Shown here in pieces: positions 26,267 to 35,278 of a stretch of 64,000 nucleotides of DNA (its first letter is position 1; each line of letters begins with the position of its first letter). The position numbers were made by a program, and so were the translations under genes. The DNA comes from Deltaproteobacteria bacterium. Lineage in GTDB: Bacteria > Myxococcota_A > Polyangia > Polyangiales > Ga0077539. A model generated the notes under the pieces. It saw only the letters and a list, made by a program, of their open reading frames with translations. It was not told the DNA's origin and did no database searches. Where the stretch lies: contig JADJAE010000009.1 in the NCBI GenBank assembly GCA_016704445.1, positions 169,347 to 233,346 of the forward strand, written 5' to 3'.

Positions 26267-27427
26267 CTAGGCGATGAAGCTACGCTGGTACGAAGGGTCT
26301 TCGACCGGCATCACGAAGGGGGTCGCCTCGAGCGGCCTCGCGGTGTCTAGCATCACGGCGAGCTCGCTGGTGTCTCTCGATCCGATGCTGCCCTCGTAGG
26401 CGCCCGGGTGGGGGCCGTGGGGGATGCCCATCGGGTGGTACGAGAGGCTGCCCGGGCCGACGCCGCGGCGGGACGTGAAGTTGCCGCGGGAGTAGAAGAG
26501 CACCTCATCGCAGTCGACCGAGCTGTGGGGATAGGGGCAGGGAATCGCCTCGGGGTGGAAGTCGACCATCCGCGGGACGAAGCTGCAGATGAGCGCGCCG
26601 CGTGTGGCGAAGGTGCCATGCCACGTGGGGGGCAGATGCACCAGCCCGGCGCGAGGCTGGAAGGCCAGGATGGGGAACGCGAAGGGGTACACCGATCCGT
26701 CCCAGCCCACGACGTCGAGGATGGAGTGGTCGAGCTCGAAGGCGTGGAAGCGGTCGCGGCGCTTGACCACCACCGTGCGGATGGACTCGTCGAGGGGGCC
26801 TCGGAAGTCCACCGGGCGGAAGTCGCGGTGGCAGTAGGGGGCGTCCATCCGGAGCTGTCCCACCTCGTTGCGCCACTGCTTCGGGAGGTGGAGGCCTCCG
26901 CGGCACTCGACGATGAACCAGTGCTGCGCCACGCCCGGGGTGAGCTCGATGCGGTGGGGGATGCCCTTGGGGATGACCACGTAGTCGTCGGGTCCGAAGG
27001 GCAGGTCGCCGAGGATGGAGCGCACCACGCCGCCGCCCGCGTGCACGAAGATGCAGTCATCGCCGTCGCCGTTGACCACGTAGACCGGGTCGTCGGCGTC
27101 GGGGAAGGCCACCGAGAGCACCACGTCGTCGTTGAAGAAGAGGGGGGTGCGGGCGTCGACCGGCGCGCCGAGGCGGCGGTTCATCGACTGCGTGCGGAAG
27201 TGGCGCTTGCGCAGCGGACCGGGGGGGAGCGCCTCCGGGGCGGGCCAGCCGTGGGGCGACTCCGCGGGGCGGTGCGTGTGCGGGCGGTGGACGTGATACG
27301 CGATGGTGTAAGGCCCCTCGAAGCCGTCGCGGGTGATGCACTCCTCGTGGCGCAGCGCGCCGGAGCCATCACGAAACGCGATGTGGTGCTTCGCCGGAAC
27401 CTCTCCCCGCACGATGCGCTCGAGCAT
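26267..27427 (-). CDS. hmgA: Homogentisate 1,2-dioxygenase
   Basis: 386 residues, full length for the bacterial family. Recognisable stretches include the cupin core (FVHAGGGVVRSILGDLPF, YVVIPKGIPHRIE), PILAFQPRAGLVHLPPTWHGTF and the metal-binding C-terminal part (SYHPMGIPHGPHPGAYEGS). The enzyme opens the ring of homogentisate to maleylacetoacetate in the cytoplasm using Fe(II) and O2. It is the last gene of a three-gene operon read fahA - maiA - hmgA and starts 26 bases after the maiA stop. Confidence 0.95.
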   Translation of the reverse strand: MLERIVRGEVPAKHHIAFRDGSGALRHEECITRDGFEGPYTIAYHVHRPHTHRPAESPHGWPAPEALPPGPLRKRHFRTQSMNRRLGAPVDARTPLFFNDDVVLSVAFPDADDPVYVVNGDGDDCIFVHAGGGVVRSILGDLPFGPDDYVVIPKGIPHRIELTPGVAQHWFIVECRGGLHLPKQWRNEVGQLRMDAPYCHRDFRPVDFRGPLDESIRTVVVKRRDRFHAFELDHSILDVVGWDGSVYPFAFPILAFQPRAGLVHLPPTWHGTFATRGALICSFVPRMVDFHPEAIPCPYPHSSVDCDEVLFYSRGNFTSRRGVGPGSLSYHPMGIPHGPHPGAYEGSIGSRDTSELAVMLDTARPLEATPFVMPVEDPSYQRSFIA

Positions 27428-27453
27428 TGGTGATGACCTCTATCGAAGGGTTG

Positions 27454-28098
27454 TCAGGGTTGCGCGTCGGGCTGCGCGTCGGGGTGCGAGGCCTTGTAGG
27501 CCTCCAGCGCCTGGAGCCTCGCCTCGACCCGGAGGAGCGTGGGGTAGTCCGAGACGTCGACGCCGAAGCGACGGCAGGCGTAGAGCTGCGGCGCGAGGCA
27601 GCAGTCCGCCAGGGTCACCTGGTCGCCCACGAGGTAGGCGCTGGCCGTGTGCACCGCCTCGGCCTCCAGCGCGCGCATGCCTCGACCGACGAAGTGCCTC
27701 GCCCAGGCGGTGGCGTCGCCCTTGAGCTCCTCGCGGACGTAGCGCATCACCTCGAGGTTCTGAAGAGGCTGGATGCCGGCGTTCACGATCTCCGAGAGCT
27801 GCCGCACACGGGCGCGGACGAAGGGCTCCTCGGGCAGCAGGCGCGGGCCCGGGAAGGCGTCGTCGAGGTACTCGATGATCGCCAGCGACTGCGTGAGGCG
27901 CATCACCTCGCCGCCCTCCATCCACTCCAGCGTCGGAACCTGCTGGAGGGGATTGAGCGAGGCGTAGGGCTCGCTGTGCTGCTGGCCGCCGTCCTTGAGG
28001 AGCGAGACGGTCACGTACTCGTAGGGGATGCCCTTGAGGGCGAGGGCGAAGCGCACCCGCCACGAGGCCGAGCTGCGCCAGTAGTTATGGAGCTTCAT
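27454..28098 (-). CDS. maiA: Maleylacetoacetate isomerase (GST zeta class)
   Basis: 214 residues beginning MKLHNYWRSSASWRVRFAL. The SSASWRVR stretch is the zeta-class GST signature holding the catalytic Ser and glutathione contacts. NPLQQVPTLE and LTQSLAIIEYLD complete the thioredoxin-like domain, and a helical C-terminal domain follows with QVTLADCCLAPQL. It converts maleylacetoacetate to fumarylacetoacetate. The ATG overlaps the fahA stop (ATGA at 28095-28098). A terminal PDAQPDAQP duplication is visible. Confidence 0.95.
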   Translation of the reverse strand: MKLHNYWRSSASWRVRFALALKGIPYEYVTVSLLKDGGQQHSEPYASLNPLQQVPTLEWMEGGEVMRLTQSLAIIEYLDDAFPGPRLLPEEPFVRARVRQLSEIVNAGIQPLQNLEVMRYVREELKGDATAWARHFVGRGMRALEAEAVHTASAYLVGDQVTLADCCLAPQLYACRRFGVDVSDYPTLLRVEARLQALEAYKASHPDAQPDAQP

Positions 28099-29060
28099 CG
28101 GGCCTCCACGCGCTGGACGATGTCACCGAAGAGGTCGCGCCCGGAGGCGTCGGCCATGCTGATGCGCACCACCTGGCCGTCGACCAGGAAGGGGGTGCTG
28201 GCCTTGCCGGACTCCAGCACCTCCCGGGTGCGCCGCTCGGCCAGGCACGAGATGCCGCGGGCGGGGTCGGTGTTGGAGACGGTTCCGCTGCCCAGGATGG
28301 TGCCGGCGGTGAAGGCGCGCGACCGGGTGATGTGCGCGATGAGGTCGAAGAAGGAGAAGTGCATCTCCGGGCCCGCGTCGGTGTCGCCGACCACGGCACC
28401 GTCGAGCTCGGTCTTGAGGCGCAGGTGCACCCGGCCGTCCTTCCAGGCGTCGCCCAGCTCGTCGGGCGTCACCGCGAAGGGCGAGAAGGCCGTCGAGGGC
28501 TTGGAGCAGAAGAACCCGAAGCCCTTGGCGAGCTCGTCGGGGATGAGGTTGCGGAGCGTCACGTCGTTGACCAGCATCACCAGGCGCACGCACCTCGCCG
28601 CGTCGGCGGCGGAGGTCTGCGCTGGCGTGTCGCCCAGCACCACCGCGACCTCGGACTCGAAATCCAGGCCCCACGCCGGGTTGAGCAGGGGCATCGGGTC
28701 GCGAGGGCCCAGGAAGGTGCCAGAGCCCCCCTGGTAGATGAGGGGATCGGTCTCCAGCGTGGGGGGCGGCTCAGCCCCGCGGGCCTTTCGCACCAGGCGC
28801 ACGTGGTTGAGGTAGGCCGACCCGTCGATCCACTCGTAGGCGCGGGGGAGGGGGGAGTGCAGGGCCGCGGGGTCGAGGCTCAGGGCCCCGCCGACCTCCA
28901 GCGAGAGTGCGCGGAGCAGGGGCTCGCAGCGCTCCCAGTCGTCGAGGGCGGCCTGCATCGTCGGGGCGACGGCTCGGGCCGAGCGGTAGCTCTGGCCGTC
29001 GGGCATCACCACGATGAGCGCGCCGTCCCGGGTGCCGTCTCGAAGAGTCGCGAGTCGCAT
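28095..29060 (-). CDS. fahA: Fumarylacetoacetate hydrolase family protein
   Basis: 321 residues from ATG 29060. The FAH fold is shown by GLDFESEVAVVLGD (metal-binding glutamates), RLVMLVNDVTLRNLIP, FGFFCSKPSTAFSPFAVTPD and GTILGSGTVSN. It would cleave fumarylacetoacetate to fumarate and acetoacetate, the last step of tyrosine breakdown. It is first in the operon and overlaps maiA by 4 bases. The spacing to the divergent sensor-like gene is only about 70 bases, so their promoters abut. Confidence 0.92.
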   Translation of the reverse strand: MRLATLRDGTRDGALIVVMPDGQSYRSARAVAPTMQAALDDWERCEPLLRALSLEVGGALSLDPAALHSPLPRAYEWIDGSAYLNHVRLVRKARGAEPPPTLETDPLIYQGGSGTFLGPRDPMPLLNPAWGLDFESEVAVVLGDTPAQTSAADAARCVRLVMLVNDVTLRNLIPDELAKGFGFFCSKPSTAFSPFAVTPDELGDAWKDGRVHLRLKTELDGAVVGDTDAGPEMHFSFFDLIAHITRSRAFTAGTILGSGTVSNTDPARGISCLAERRTREVLESGKASTPFLVDGQVVRISMADASGRDLFGDIVQRVEAR

Positions 29061-29117
29061 GGTGCGTCGTCGCTTACCATCATCGCGCGATCGCCAGCAA
29101 CGGTCCCGCCAACGCTG

Positions 29118-29123
29118 TATGGT
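29118..29123 (+). promoter_or_regulatory. Possible -10 element (TATGGT) of a leaderless transcript
   Basis: TATGGT ends 9 bases before GTG 29133 of the sensor-kinase-like gene, with no ribosome binding site between. Confidence 0.35.
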
Positions 29124-29132
29124 TCGGCGGTC

Positions 29133-30715
29133 GTGCGTATCCCGCTCCATTTCAAGCTCGCGGCGAGCTACCTGCTCGTGGTCGGGCTGGTGCTCGTCCC
29201 GACGGCGGTCTACCTCCAGACTTCCCTGCGCAAGGGCCAGCGCCACGCGGTGCGCGTCGAGCTGCAGGGAGAGCTGCGCGACCTCACCGCCCGCCTCGAC
29301 GCCGCGCCCGCCGATCAGCTCGGCGCTCGAATCGACATCCTCTGCGGCGCCCTGCCGCTGCGCATGACCGTGGTCGACCCCGGGGGCGGGTGATCTGCGA
29401 CTCGCGCTACGCCAACCTCCGCAACCACGGCGATCGGGACGAGATCCGCCAGGCCTTCGCCGACGCCGAGGGCTTCGCGCTGCGCCCCTCGGCCACCACG
29501 GGCGAGATGACCCTCTACGTCGCGAGGCGCTTCCCCAGCCACGGGCAGACGCGCGGGGTGATCCGCCTCTCGCGGCCGGTGTCCGCGGTCGACGCCGCGT
29601 CGGTGCAGGTCGCGATGGTGGTGCGCCAGACCAGCGCCATCGCCCTCACCGTCGCGGCGCTGCTCAGCCTGCTGGCCGCGATGGTGGCCTCGCGCCCGCT
29701 GCGGCACATGGCCCAGGCCGCGCGATCCTTCTCCGAGGGCGATTTCGCCGCGGAGATTCCGGCCCCGAGCGACGACGAGATCGGCGAGGTGGCCCAGGCG
29801 CTGGAGCACCTCGCGTCGCAGCTCCGCGGCAAGCTGCTGGCCTCCGGGGCCGACCGCAGCACCCTCTTCGCGCTGATGGACGAGCTCCCTGTGGGGCTGA
29901 TCCTCTACGGCGCCGACCGGAACCCGACGCGCATCAACGGCCTCGCCCGCCGGCTGCTCGGGCTGCGCCCCCACGACGAGCAGGCCCGCGGCGCCGAGCT
30001 CCCAGAGCTGCCGGGATGCCGGGAGGCCGTCGACCGGGTGATGGAAGACGGCTTCACCCGCGAGGTGAGCCTGGCGCCCCCGTGGCTGCAGGGCTCCCCC
30101 CGCCGGGCTCGCTGGCTGGCGGCCTACGCACCGGACGGTCAGCGGTGCCCGGCGCTGGTGATCCTCGACGCCGGGTCGGCGGGCGAACTGGCGGCGGCGA
30201 GGGCGATGATCGCCCGGTGCGCGGAGGTGCTGCGCGACGTGGCCTCGCGGAGCGACCCGACGACGGTGGCGGCGCAGGCCGGGGAGCTCGGTCGGGCGGC
30301 GGAGGCGCTGCTGCCGGTGGGGCCGCCGACGCACGACGGCGTGGAGGTGCTGGCCATCGGGACGCTGCTGCGCGCGGCGCAGGAGGCGCTCTCGACGAGG
30401 CTCGCGGCCGAGGGGACGAGGCTCGACGCGAGCGGGGCGGACTACACCCTGGCGGTGGTGGAGATCGACGGTCGGGCGCGGCGCTCGGTGGAGGCGCTGC
30501 TCGCGTGGGCCATCGAGGCGAGGGCAGGGGCGTCCACGGTGCGGGTGCGGGTGGCCGCGGCCGACGGCGCCGCGAGGGTGATCGTGCGGGGCTCGACGGA
30601 GGTGGCGTCGCCTGGCGCGGAGCTTACCGAGTGGCTCGGGCCCATGGGCGGCGCCGTGGGCGAGCGCGTCAACGAAGACCAGGTGGAGCGATGGGTGAGC
30701 CTGGCCCTCGCGTGA
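29133..30715 (+). pseudogene. HAMP sensor histidine-kinase-like protein, degenerate and frameshifted
   Basis: GTG 29133 opens a frame with an N-terminal membrane helix (FKLAASYLLVVGLVLVPT). It ends at TGA 29393 within a G run (29382-29386). One extra G would join it to the downstream frame, which continues smoothly (VICDSRYANLRNHGDRDE), giving about 527 residues. Then come a second helix (ALTVAALLSLLAAMVA), a HAMP domain (RPLRHMAQAARSFSEGDFAAEI) and a PAS-like segment (LMDELPVGLILYGADRNPTRINGLARR). The C-terminal region only vaguely follows a HATPase: the N-box is LLAWAIE with Asn replaced, and the glycine-rich boxes and phospho-His are not evident. It is probably a non-catalytic sensor. The indel may be a sequencing error. 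Confidence 0.7.
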
Positions 30716-32368
30716 AGCGCGGCGTTCGCAAGGGCCTCGTGGTGCAGGGGGAGGTGCACGACCGCCTGCAGTTCGAGCTGCGCTTCAACTACCCGGTGGG
30801 CGAGCCGGGGCGGTGGCGCTTCGACGTCGACGCGTACTTCTTCGTGCCGCGCAACGTCGGGCTCAACCGCGCCAACTACTCGCGGGAGCAGTTCTACTCG
30901 GACTTCACGGCGTACATGCGGGTGGACGCGAGCCCGCTGCCGCTGGAGCAGCTCGCGGACGAGACCAACCCCGCCTCGCCGCTGCACCAGATGGCCGAGG
31001 TGCTGCGACGGCTGCGGTCGTCCGAGCGGGTGCCGACGCGGCCGGTGCAGGTGCACGCGAGGCTCTTCGCGCACCTGTTCGTGTCGGCGATGAAGTCCGA
31101 GCTGCGGCGCTGGGAGAAGCGCCTCCAGCGGCGGCTGCGCAGCGAGACCATCGACCGCCGCGGGAGGGGAAACTCGCTCTTCCCCCGTCCGGTCGACGCC
31201 CCGATGGCGCCCGTCGATCCCGACGGCCGGCTGGAGGCGATGCTCGAGGAGCTGCTCAAGCGCGTGGCGCGGACGCTGCGGCGGTACCGCGAGGTGCGCG
31301 CCGGGTGGTGGCCCTTCGAGCGGCTCTGCCGCAGTCGGTTCCGCTCGCGATGCGGGCGGCGGACGAGTACCCATGGCCTCGCGCTGGAGGAGCGCCTCGC
31401 GGTGCTGGCGCGCGCCGCGGAGTCGGCCCGCGACGGGACGGGCTTCGTCGCGAGGGTGCAGCTGCGGGTGCGCGAGCTGGCCCGGCAGGAGGCCGAATAC
31501 CGCGAGCGCTACGGCTACCTGGTGCTCGACGGCCGCGCGCTCTCGGAGGACTCGCTGGCCTTTCGGGCGCGGCGCTCGGCGCCCGCGGGGGAGCACTTCA
31601 CCTGGCGCGCGTCGGCGCTGAAGAAGAACGTCCAGCAGGCGCTCTACCTCGACCTTCGCGGGTCGCGCGCGGACACCTTCGTGCGCAACGCGGTGGCCTC
31701 CACCGGGGCGGCGCTCGCGGCGATCTGGGCGCTGGCGACGCAGATTCCGACGCAGCTCGCGGGGCTTCCGACGCAGACGCGCTTCCTGCTCTTCTCCGGC
31801 GCGGTGCTCGCCTACGTGCTGAAGGACCGCATCAAGAACCTCACGGGCGAGTACCTGCTGAAGCGGGCGAGGGTGTTCGACCACAGCTCGGTGGTGCACG
31901 GCCCGACGCTGGTGGAGATGGGCCTCGGCGACCTCAACGCGCGCACCGCCGAGGCCGTGCGCTTCGTCGACCGCGACTCGCTGCCCGAGGAGATCAGCGA
32001 GCGCCGGGTGGACGACGACCCGCGCCGGGTGGGTCCCAACCCCGAGGAGGTGATCCATTACCGCAAGCGGCTGGAGGTCGACAGCGAGGGGGCGAGGGCG
32101 CTGCCGGAGGGCTATCGCATCCGGGACATCCTGCGGGTGAACGTGCGGCACTTCCTGCTGCGGCTCGACGACCCGAAAGACCAGGTGACCTACTTCGATG
32201 TCGGCAGAGGCTGGTTCGACGAGGAGAAGGACCTGCCGCGCGTGTACCATGCTGCATGTGCTGATGCGGGTGCGGCAGCTCGGTCCAGGCGGGGTCGCGG
32301 CGGAGGAGCTCGCGCACCTGCGGCTGGTGCTCGACAAGGACGGGATCGTGCGCGCAGAGGCGGTGTAG
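30691..32368 (+). CDS. Unknown membrane protein downstream of the sensor gene (3' frameshift)
   Basis: The frame from ATG 30691 (or GTG 30712, which overlaps the sensor stop) encodes about 558 residues. The N-terminal half is soluble, rich in Arg/Glu helices and aromatic residues (DVDAYFFVPRNVGLNRANYS, FTAYMRVDASPLPLEQL). Two hydrophobic stretches near residue 350 (TGAALAAIWALATQIPTQL, FLLFSGAVLAYVLKDRIKN) suggest a membrane hairpin. A C-terminal soluble part follows. At 32250-32252 one extra base shifts the frame; correcting it gives a natural ending (LHVLMRVRQLGPGG ... RAEAV) at TAG 32366-32368. As assembled, the frame instead runs on to 32631 in non-coding-like sequence. I do not recognise the family. 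Overlap with the sensor gene suggests a shared pathway. Confidence 0.65.
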
Positions 32369-32375
32369 CGGGGGC

Positions 32376-32438
32376 GGGGAGGCGGATGTCCGCAGCGGGG
32401 AGGCGGGTGTCCGCAGCGGGGAGGCGGGTGTCCGCAGC
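32376..32438. repeat. Three tandem copies of a 21-base unit
   Basis: GGGGAGGCGGRTGTCCGCAGC is repeated at 32376-32396, 32397-32417 and 32418-32438, with one A/G difference in the first copy. It fills the gap between two convergent genes. No binding protein or function is evident. Confidence 0.8.
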
Positions 32439-32441
32439 GGG

Positions 32442-33362
32442 TCAGGTCGTGGGCGGGGTCACGGGCGGCGCGGCGGGCGCAGGGCGGTGCGACGAGCCCA
32501 GGAGGGAGCGGAGGGAGAGCGGGATGAGCCGGGGGATGGCGGCATCCTCGGCGTGGGCGGCGTCGAAGGCGTCGATGAGTCGCGCGAGGAGCGTGATGTT
32601 GAGGCCGTCCCAGAGGTCGACCTCCCCCTGACTCACGGGGGCGGCGGCGCGGGCTGACTCGGCGGCGGTGCCTACCTTCTCGACGTCGTCGGCGAGGGCC
32701 TCGACGGTGTCGAGCCACTCGGCGGTGAGCGCGGTGCCGCGGGTGCGGGCGACCATCTCGGGCTTGCGGCTGGCGAGGCACGACCGGACGAGCTTCGTCA
32801 GCAAGCGGAGCGAGGTGGCGATCTGCGCGGTGCAGGTGGTTCCGAAGGCGTCGGCGACGGCAGGGGCGTCGCCGAGCCACGCCGTGGCGACGGCATGCAG
32901 GATGTCGCGACGCTTGAGGGACTGCGCGCGAAGGGCCTGCCACTTCGAGCGGGTGCTCGCCTGCTTCTGGCCCGCGGAGGTCGCACCCGTGGTGAGGGCG
33001 GTGTCGAGCCGGTCGCCCTCCGCGGCCGCCCAGACGCCGATGCGGAGTCGGTCGGGCGTGACGGCGCCGAGCAGCACGCGCTGGTCGGGCGTGGCGCGGG
33101 CGAGGAAGTCGAGCGAGATGCCGTAGAGGCGCTGGGCGTCGCGCGAAACGCGAGCGGTGTCGGAGCGCCGACCCAGGGCGACGAGGTCGTCGGTGTCATA
33201 GGCGCCGAGGTGGGCGAGGGCCTCCGGCTTCGTGGCGGGGCCGGTGCGGGCGACGAGCACGGGGAGGGTGTACTCGGGCTCGACGGGAGTGGGAGTGGGA
33301 GTGGACTCCTGCGGGATAGAGGGTTTGGAAGGACGGACCTTGGGTTTCTTCGATGTGGCCAT
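32442..33362 (-). CDS. Unknown 306-residue cytoplasmic protein
   Basis: ATG 33362 begins MATSKKPKVRPSKPSIPQES, a basic/Pro-rich leader. A mostly helical body follows (LLGAVTPDRLRIGVWAAAEGDR, SLRLLTKLVRSCLASRK, GEVDLWDGLNITLLARLIDAFDAA), ending in a Pro-rich tail (APAAPPVTPPTT). No signal peptide, membrane helix or known motif is seen. Codon use matches the host (high G+C), unlike the neighbouring island that starts at about 33.4 kb. It marks the left flank of that island. Confidence 0.65.
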   Translation of the reverse strand: MATSKKPKVRPSKPSIPQESTPTPTPVEPEYTLPVLVARTGPATKPEALAHLGAYDTDDLVALGRRSDTARVSRDAQRLYGISLDFLARATPDQRVLLGAVTPDRLRIGVWAAAEGDRLDTALTTGATSAGQKQASTRSKWQALRAQSLKRRDILHAVATAWLGDAPAVADAFGTTCTAQIATSLRLLTKLVRSCLASRKPEMVARTRGTALTAEWLDTVEALADDVEKVGTAAESARAAAPVSQGEVDLWDGLNITLLARLIDAFDAAHAEDAAIPRLIPLSLRSLLGSSHRPAPAAPPVTPPTT

Positions 33363-33431
33363 TGGAGAACAAGGATCTTCGCGGCGCGAGGCGAGGTCCA
33401 GCGAATTGATCTCCGCGGGCGACGGCCCTTG

Positions 33432-33450
33432 ACGGTCGTGATCTGACCGT
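33432..33450. promoter_or_regulatory. Inverted repeat beside a TTGACG motif upstream of the motor-like operon
   Basis: ACGGTC (33432-33437) faces GACCGT (33445-33450) across 7 bases and overlaps TTGACG at 33429-33434. It lies in the 185-base gap between the divergent unknown gene and the island operon. It could be an operator over a -35 element, but no convincing -10 is seen 17 bases downstream. Confidence 0.3.
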
Positions 33451-33547
33451 GAGAGCGTTTGCCCAGTAACTGGTGGCATGAGGGGACATGCTGGGTTGTT
33501 CCTGCGCTCCCCGATCATGTGCCGCCGCACAACACTGGGGGCTGGCA

Positions 33548-34321
33548 ATGAGTGAAGCGGAGCCGACGAGGGTAACCCCGAATGTCACCGAGGTCGACGA
33601 GGCCGTAGCCGGAGAGGTCGTCGAGGCATTGTCGCGACGTGAGGAACTTCGCGCACGAGCGGCGGGCGCGCTGTCTGGGCGACTCACTACGACCGATGTC
33701 GCTGTGTTGGTCGGAATCGGCTTGCTTGGAGCGCTGCCGACGACGCCCTCGGATGGACTGCCTGGGGGAGTCCGCGAGGTCATCGGTCATGGGGTGACCC
33801 TGCGCGATCTCGTCATCTCCCAACTTGGGGTCGGCGGCGGCGCCGGTCCGGCTTTGGGAGGTGTCATTCAGAACCTTGGGATGGGGGGTGGCGTGGGCGG
33901 TTTCGCTGCGTTGCTCGCGGCGGCACCAGGATCTGCGCCTGCACTCCTGCCCGATTTCGAAGACATGTTCGAGTCCGTCGGGACCAAGATTCTGACGGAC
34001 TGGTGGTGCGGGCGACAGGGTTGGAAGGACGGCGAGCAGGTCTTCCACGAAGCGAAGGCGCTCGCATACGCCGTTACCGCGATCGGAGGAGCCGCGCTCA
34101 ATCCCGACCCGATCGCTTTCGGTCTGGCTGGTTGGCACATGTACAAGGCCTTCGAGGCGTCCCGCTCATTGACGAAGGATCTGGTCGAGCTCGCGGCGAT
34201 CGCGATCCGCGACGGGAGGCGCGCGATGGATGCCCTCGATCATGAGGTGCATCGCTCTCTGGGAGTGGATCGAGCCGTTCAGTCGTCGCTTGTCGAAGAC
34301 GCCCCGCTTCGGCGAGGATGA
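33548..34321 (+). CDS. Unknown hydrophobic, Gly-rich protein, first gene of the motor-like operon
   Basis: 257 residues from ATG 33548. The N-terminal 45 residues are acidic and helical. A hydrophobic segment follows (DVAVLVGIGLLGALP, about 50-64), then a Gly-rich stretch (about 90-125: LGVGGGAGPALGG, LGMGGGVGGFAALLAA) reminiscent of flexible membrane-active sequences. Next are DWWCGRQGWKDGEQVFHEAK (about 151-170), a second hydrophobic region (ALAYAVTAIGGAALN) and a charged helical C-terminus. The codons are visibly less G+C-rich than those of flanking genes. No family is recognised. Given the operon, it may be the effector or a membrane partner of the ZorAB-like motor; that is inference. Confidence 0.65.
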   Translation: MSEAEPTRVTPNVTEVDEAVAGEVVEALSRREELRARAAGALSGRLTTTDVAVLVGIGLLGALPTTPSDGLPGGVREVIGHGVTLRDLVISQLGVGGGAGPALGGVIQNLGMGGGVGGFAALLAAAPGSAPALLPDFEDMFESVGTKILTDWWCGRQGWKDGEQVFHEAKALAYAVTAIGGAALNPDPIAFGLAGWHMYKAFEASRSLTKDLVELAAIAIRDGRRAMDALDHEVHRSLGVDRAVQSSLVEDAPLRRG

Positions 34322-34369
34322 TGACGGATTCCTGGACGCCTTCGGCCCGGACGCTGGAAGGGGGCTGTC

Positions 34370-35278
34370 ATGATTCCGTTTGTCGCCGCCGGTATTGGCC
34401 TGCTCGTCGGGGCCGGTGTCATGTACATCTTCGAAGAGAAGGACAAGGACGCAATCAAGACGGCAATCGGGGAAGCAGATCGCGCTCAACAGCGGATGCA
34501 GGATAGGCTCAAAGAGGCGAAGCAACGTGAGGTGCAGCTCCGCGGGGAGAGGATTTCTCTCGTGCTGCAGTGGTCGAAGTCTCGGCTTGAGACGCTTCTC
34601 GCCAAGAACGAGGCCCCGTTGATGCAACTCCAGAGGGTATGGGCCACCGGCAAGGCGCTCCAGAGGATCGCGGATGCCATCCCCGCGAGCGGCGAGCTTA
34701 ACAGTGCCGAGCAGACATTCGTGGACCTCGTTCTCAAGGCCCAACGGGGCGATGTGCTGACCCGAGTGGATAGGGCCCAGGTGGACGACTACCTGGCGAC
34801 TACCCTGGGAGACACGATGCGCGACTTCCTGGAGGACCGCATCGCGTCGGCATTGAAGGTCCACAACAAGCGCCTCCGAATTCTGCAGGACGAGCTCATT
34901 ACCACTGAGCGTGACCTTCGCACCGCCCGAATGCGCCTCAGCGTCGAGGCGGGGCGTAGTGGAGTTGGAGCGACGGCGATCGCCCAACTCGAAGACCGGG
35001 GCGCTCAGCTGAAGCAGGACATCGATAGCACCCGCAGGCTGCTGCAGGAGGCCGAGCGAAACATCGTCGTTGTCGCGCGCCTTACGCGGCCTGACGAAGC
35101 AAAGGACGAGTACGATCGGATCGCGGAGCGGATCCTGGAGCGGGTGGTTCGGAACGAGTTGCTCTCCGACGAGGATTGGGAGTTCTTGTCCGCCTACCGG
35201 GATATGTATTTCCTGCCCGTTCGGGAAATTCTACGTGCCCGACGAGGCATCGATCTGGCCGACATGGTTGCTGCATGA
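34370..35278 (+). CDS. Membrane-anchored coiled-coil protein, second gene of the motor-like operon
   Basis: 302 residues; AAGGGG lies about 6 bases before ATG 34370. Residues 3-20 form a membrane helix (PFVAAGIGLLVGAGVMYI). Long charged coiled-coil segments follow (about 25-60, and about 160-240 including LRILQDELITTERDLRTARM). The C-terminal domain is acidic-basic helical (AERILERVVRNELLSDEDWEFLSAYRDMYFLP). The topology suggests an inner-membrane-anchored cytoplasmic rod. It overlaps the ZorA-like gene by 4 bases (ATGA), so the products are probably made in step. No known Zorya effector domain (helicase, HNH nuclease, EH-signature) is visible. Confidence 0.7.
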   Translation: MIPFVAAGIGLLVGAGVMYIFEEKDKDAIKTAIGEADRAQQRMQDRLKEAKQREVQLRGERISLVLQWSKSRLETLLAKNEAPLMQLQRVWATGKALQRIADAIPASGELNSAEQTFVDLVLKAQRGDVLTRVDRAQVDDYLATTLGDTMRDFLEDRIASALKVHNKRLRILQDELITTERDLRTARMRLSVEAGRSGVGATAIAQLEDRGAQLKQDIDSTRRLLQEAERNIVVVARLTRPDEAKDEYDRIAERILERVVRNELLSDEDWEFLSAYRDMYFLPVREILRARRGIDLADMVAA

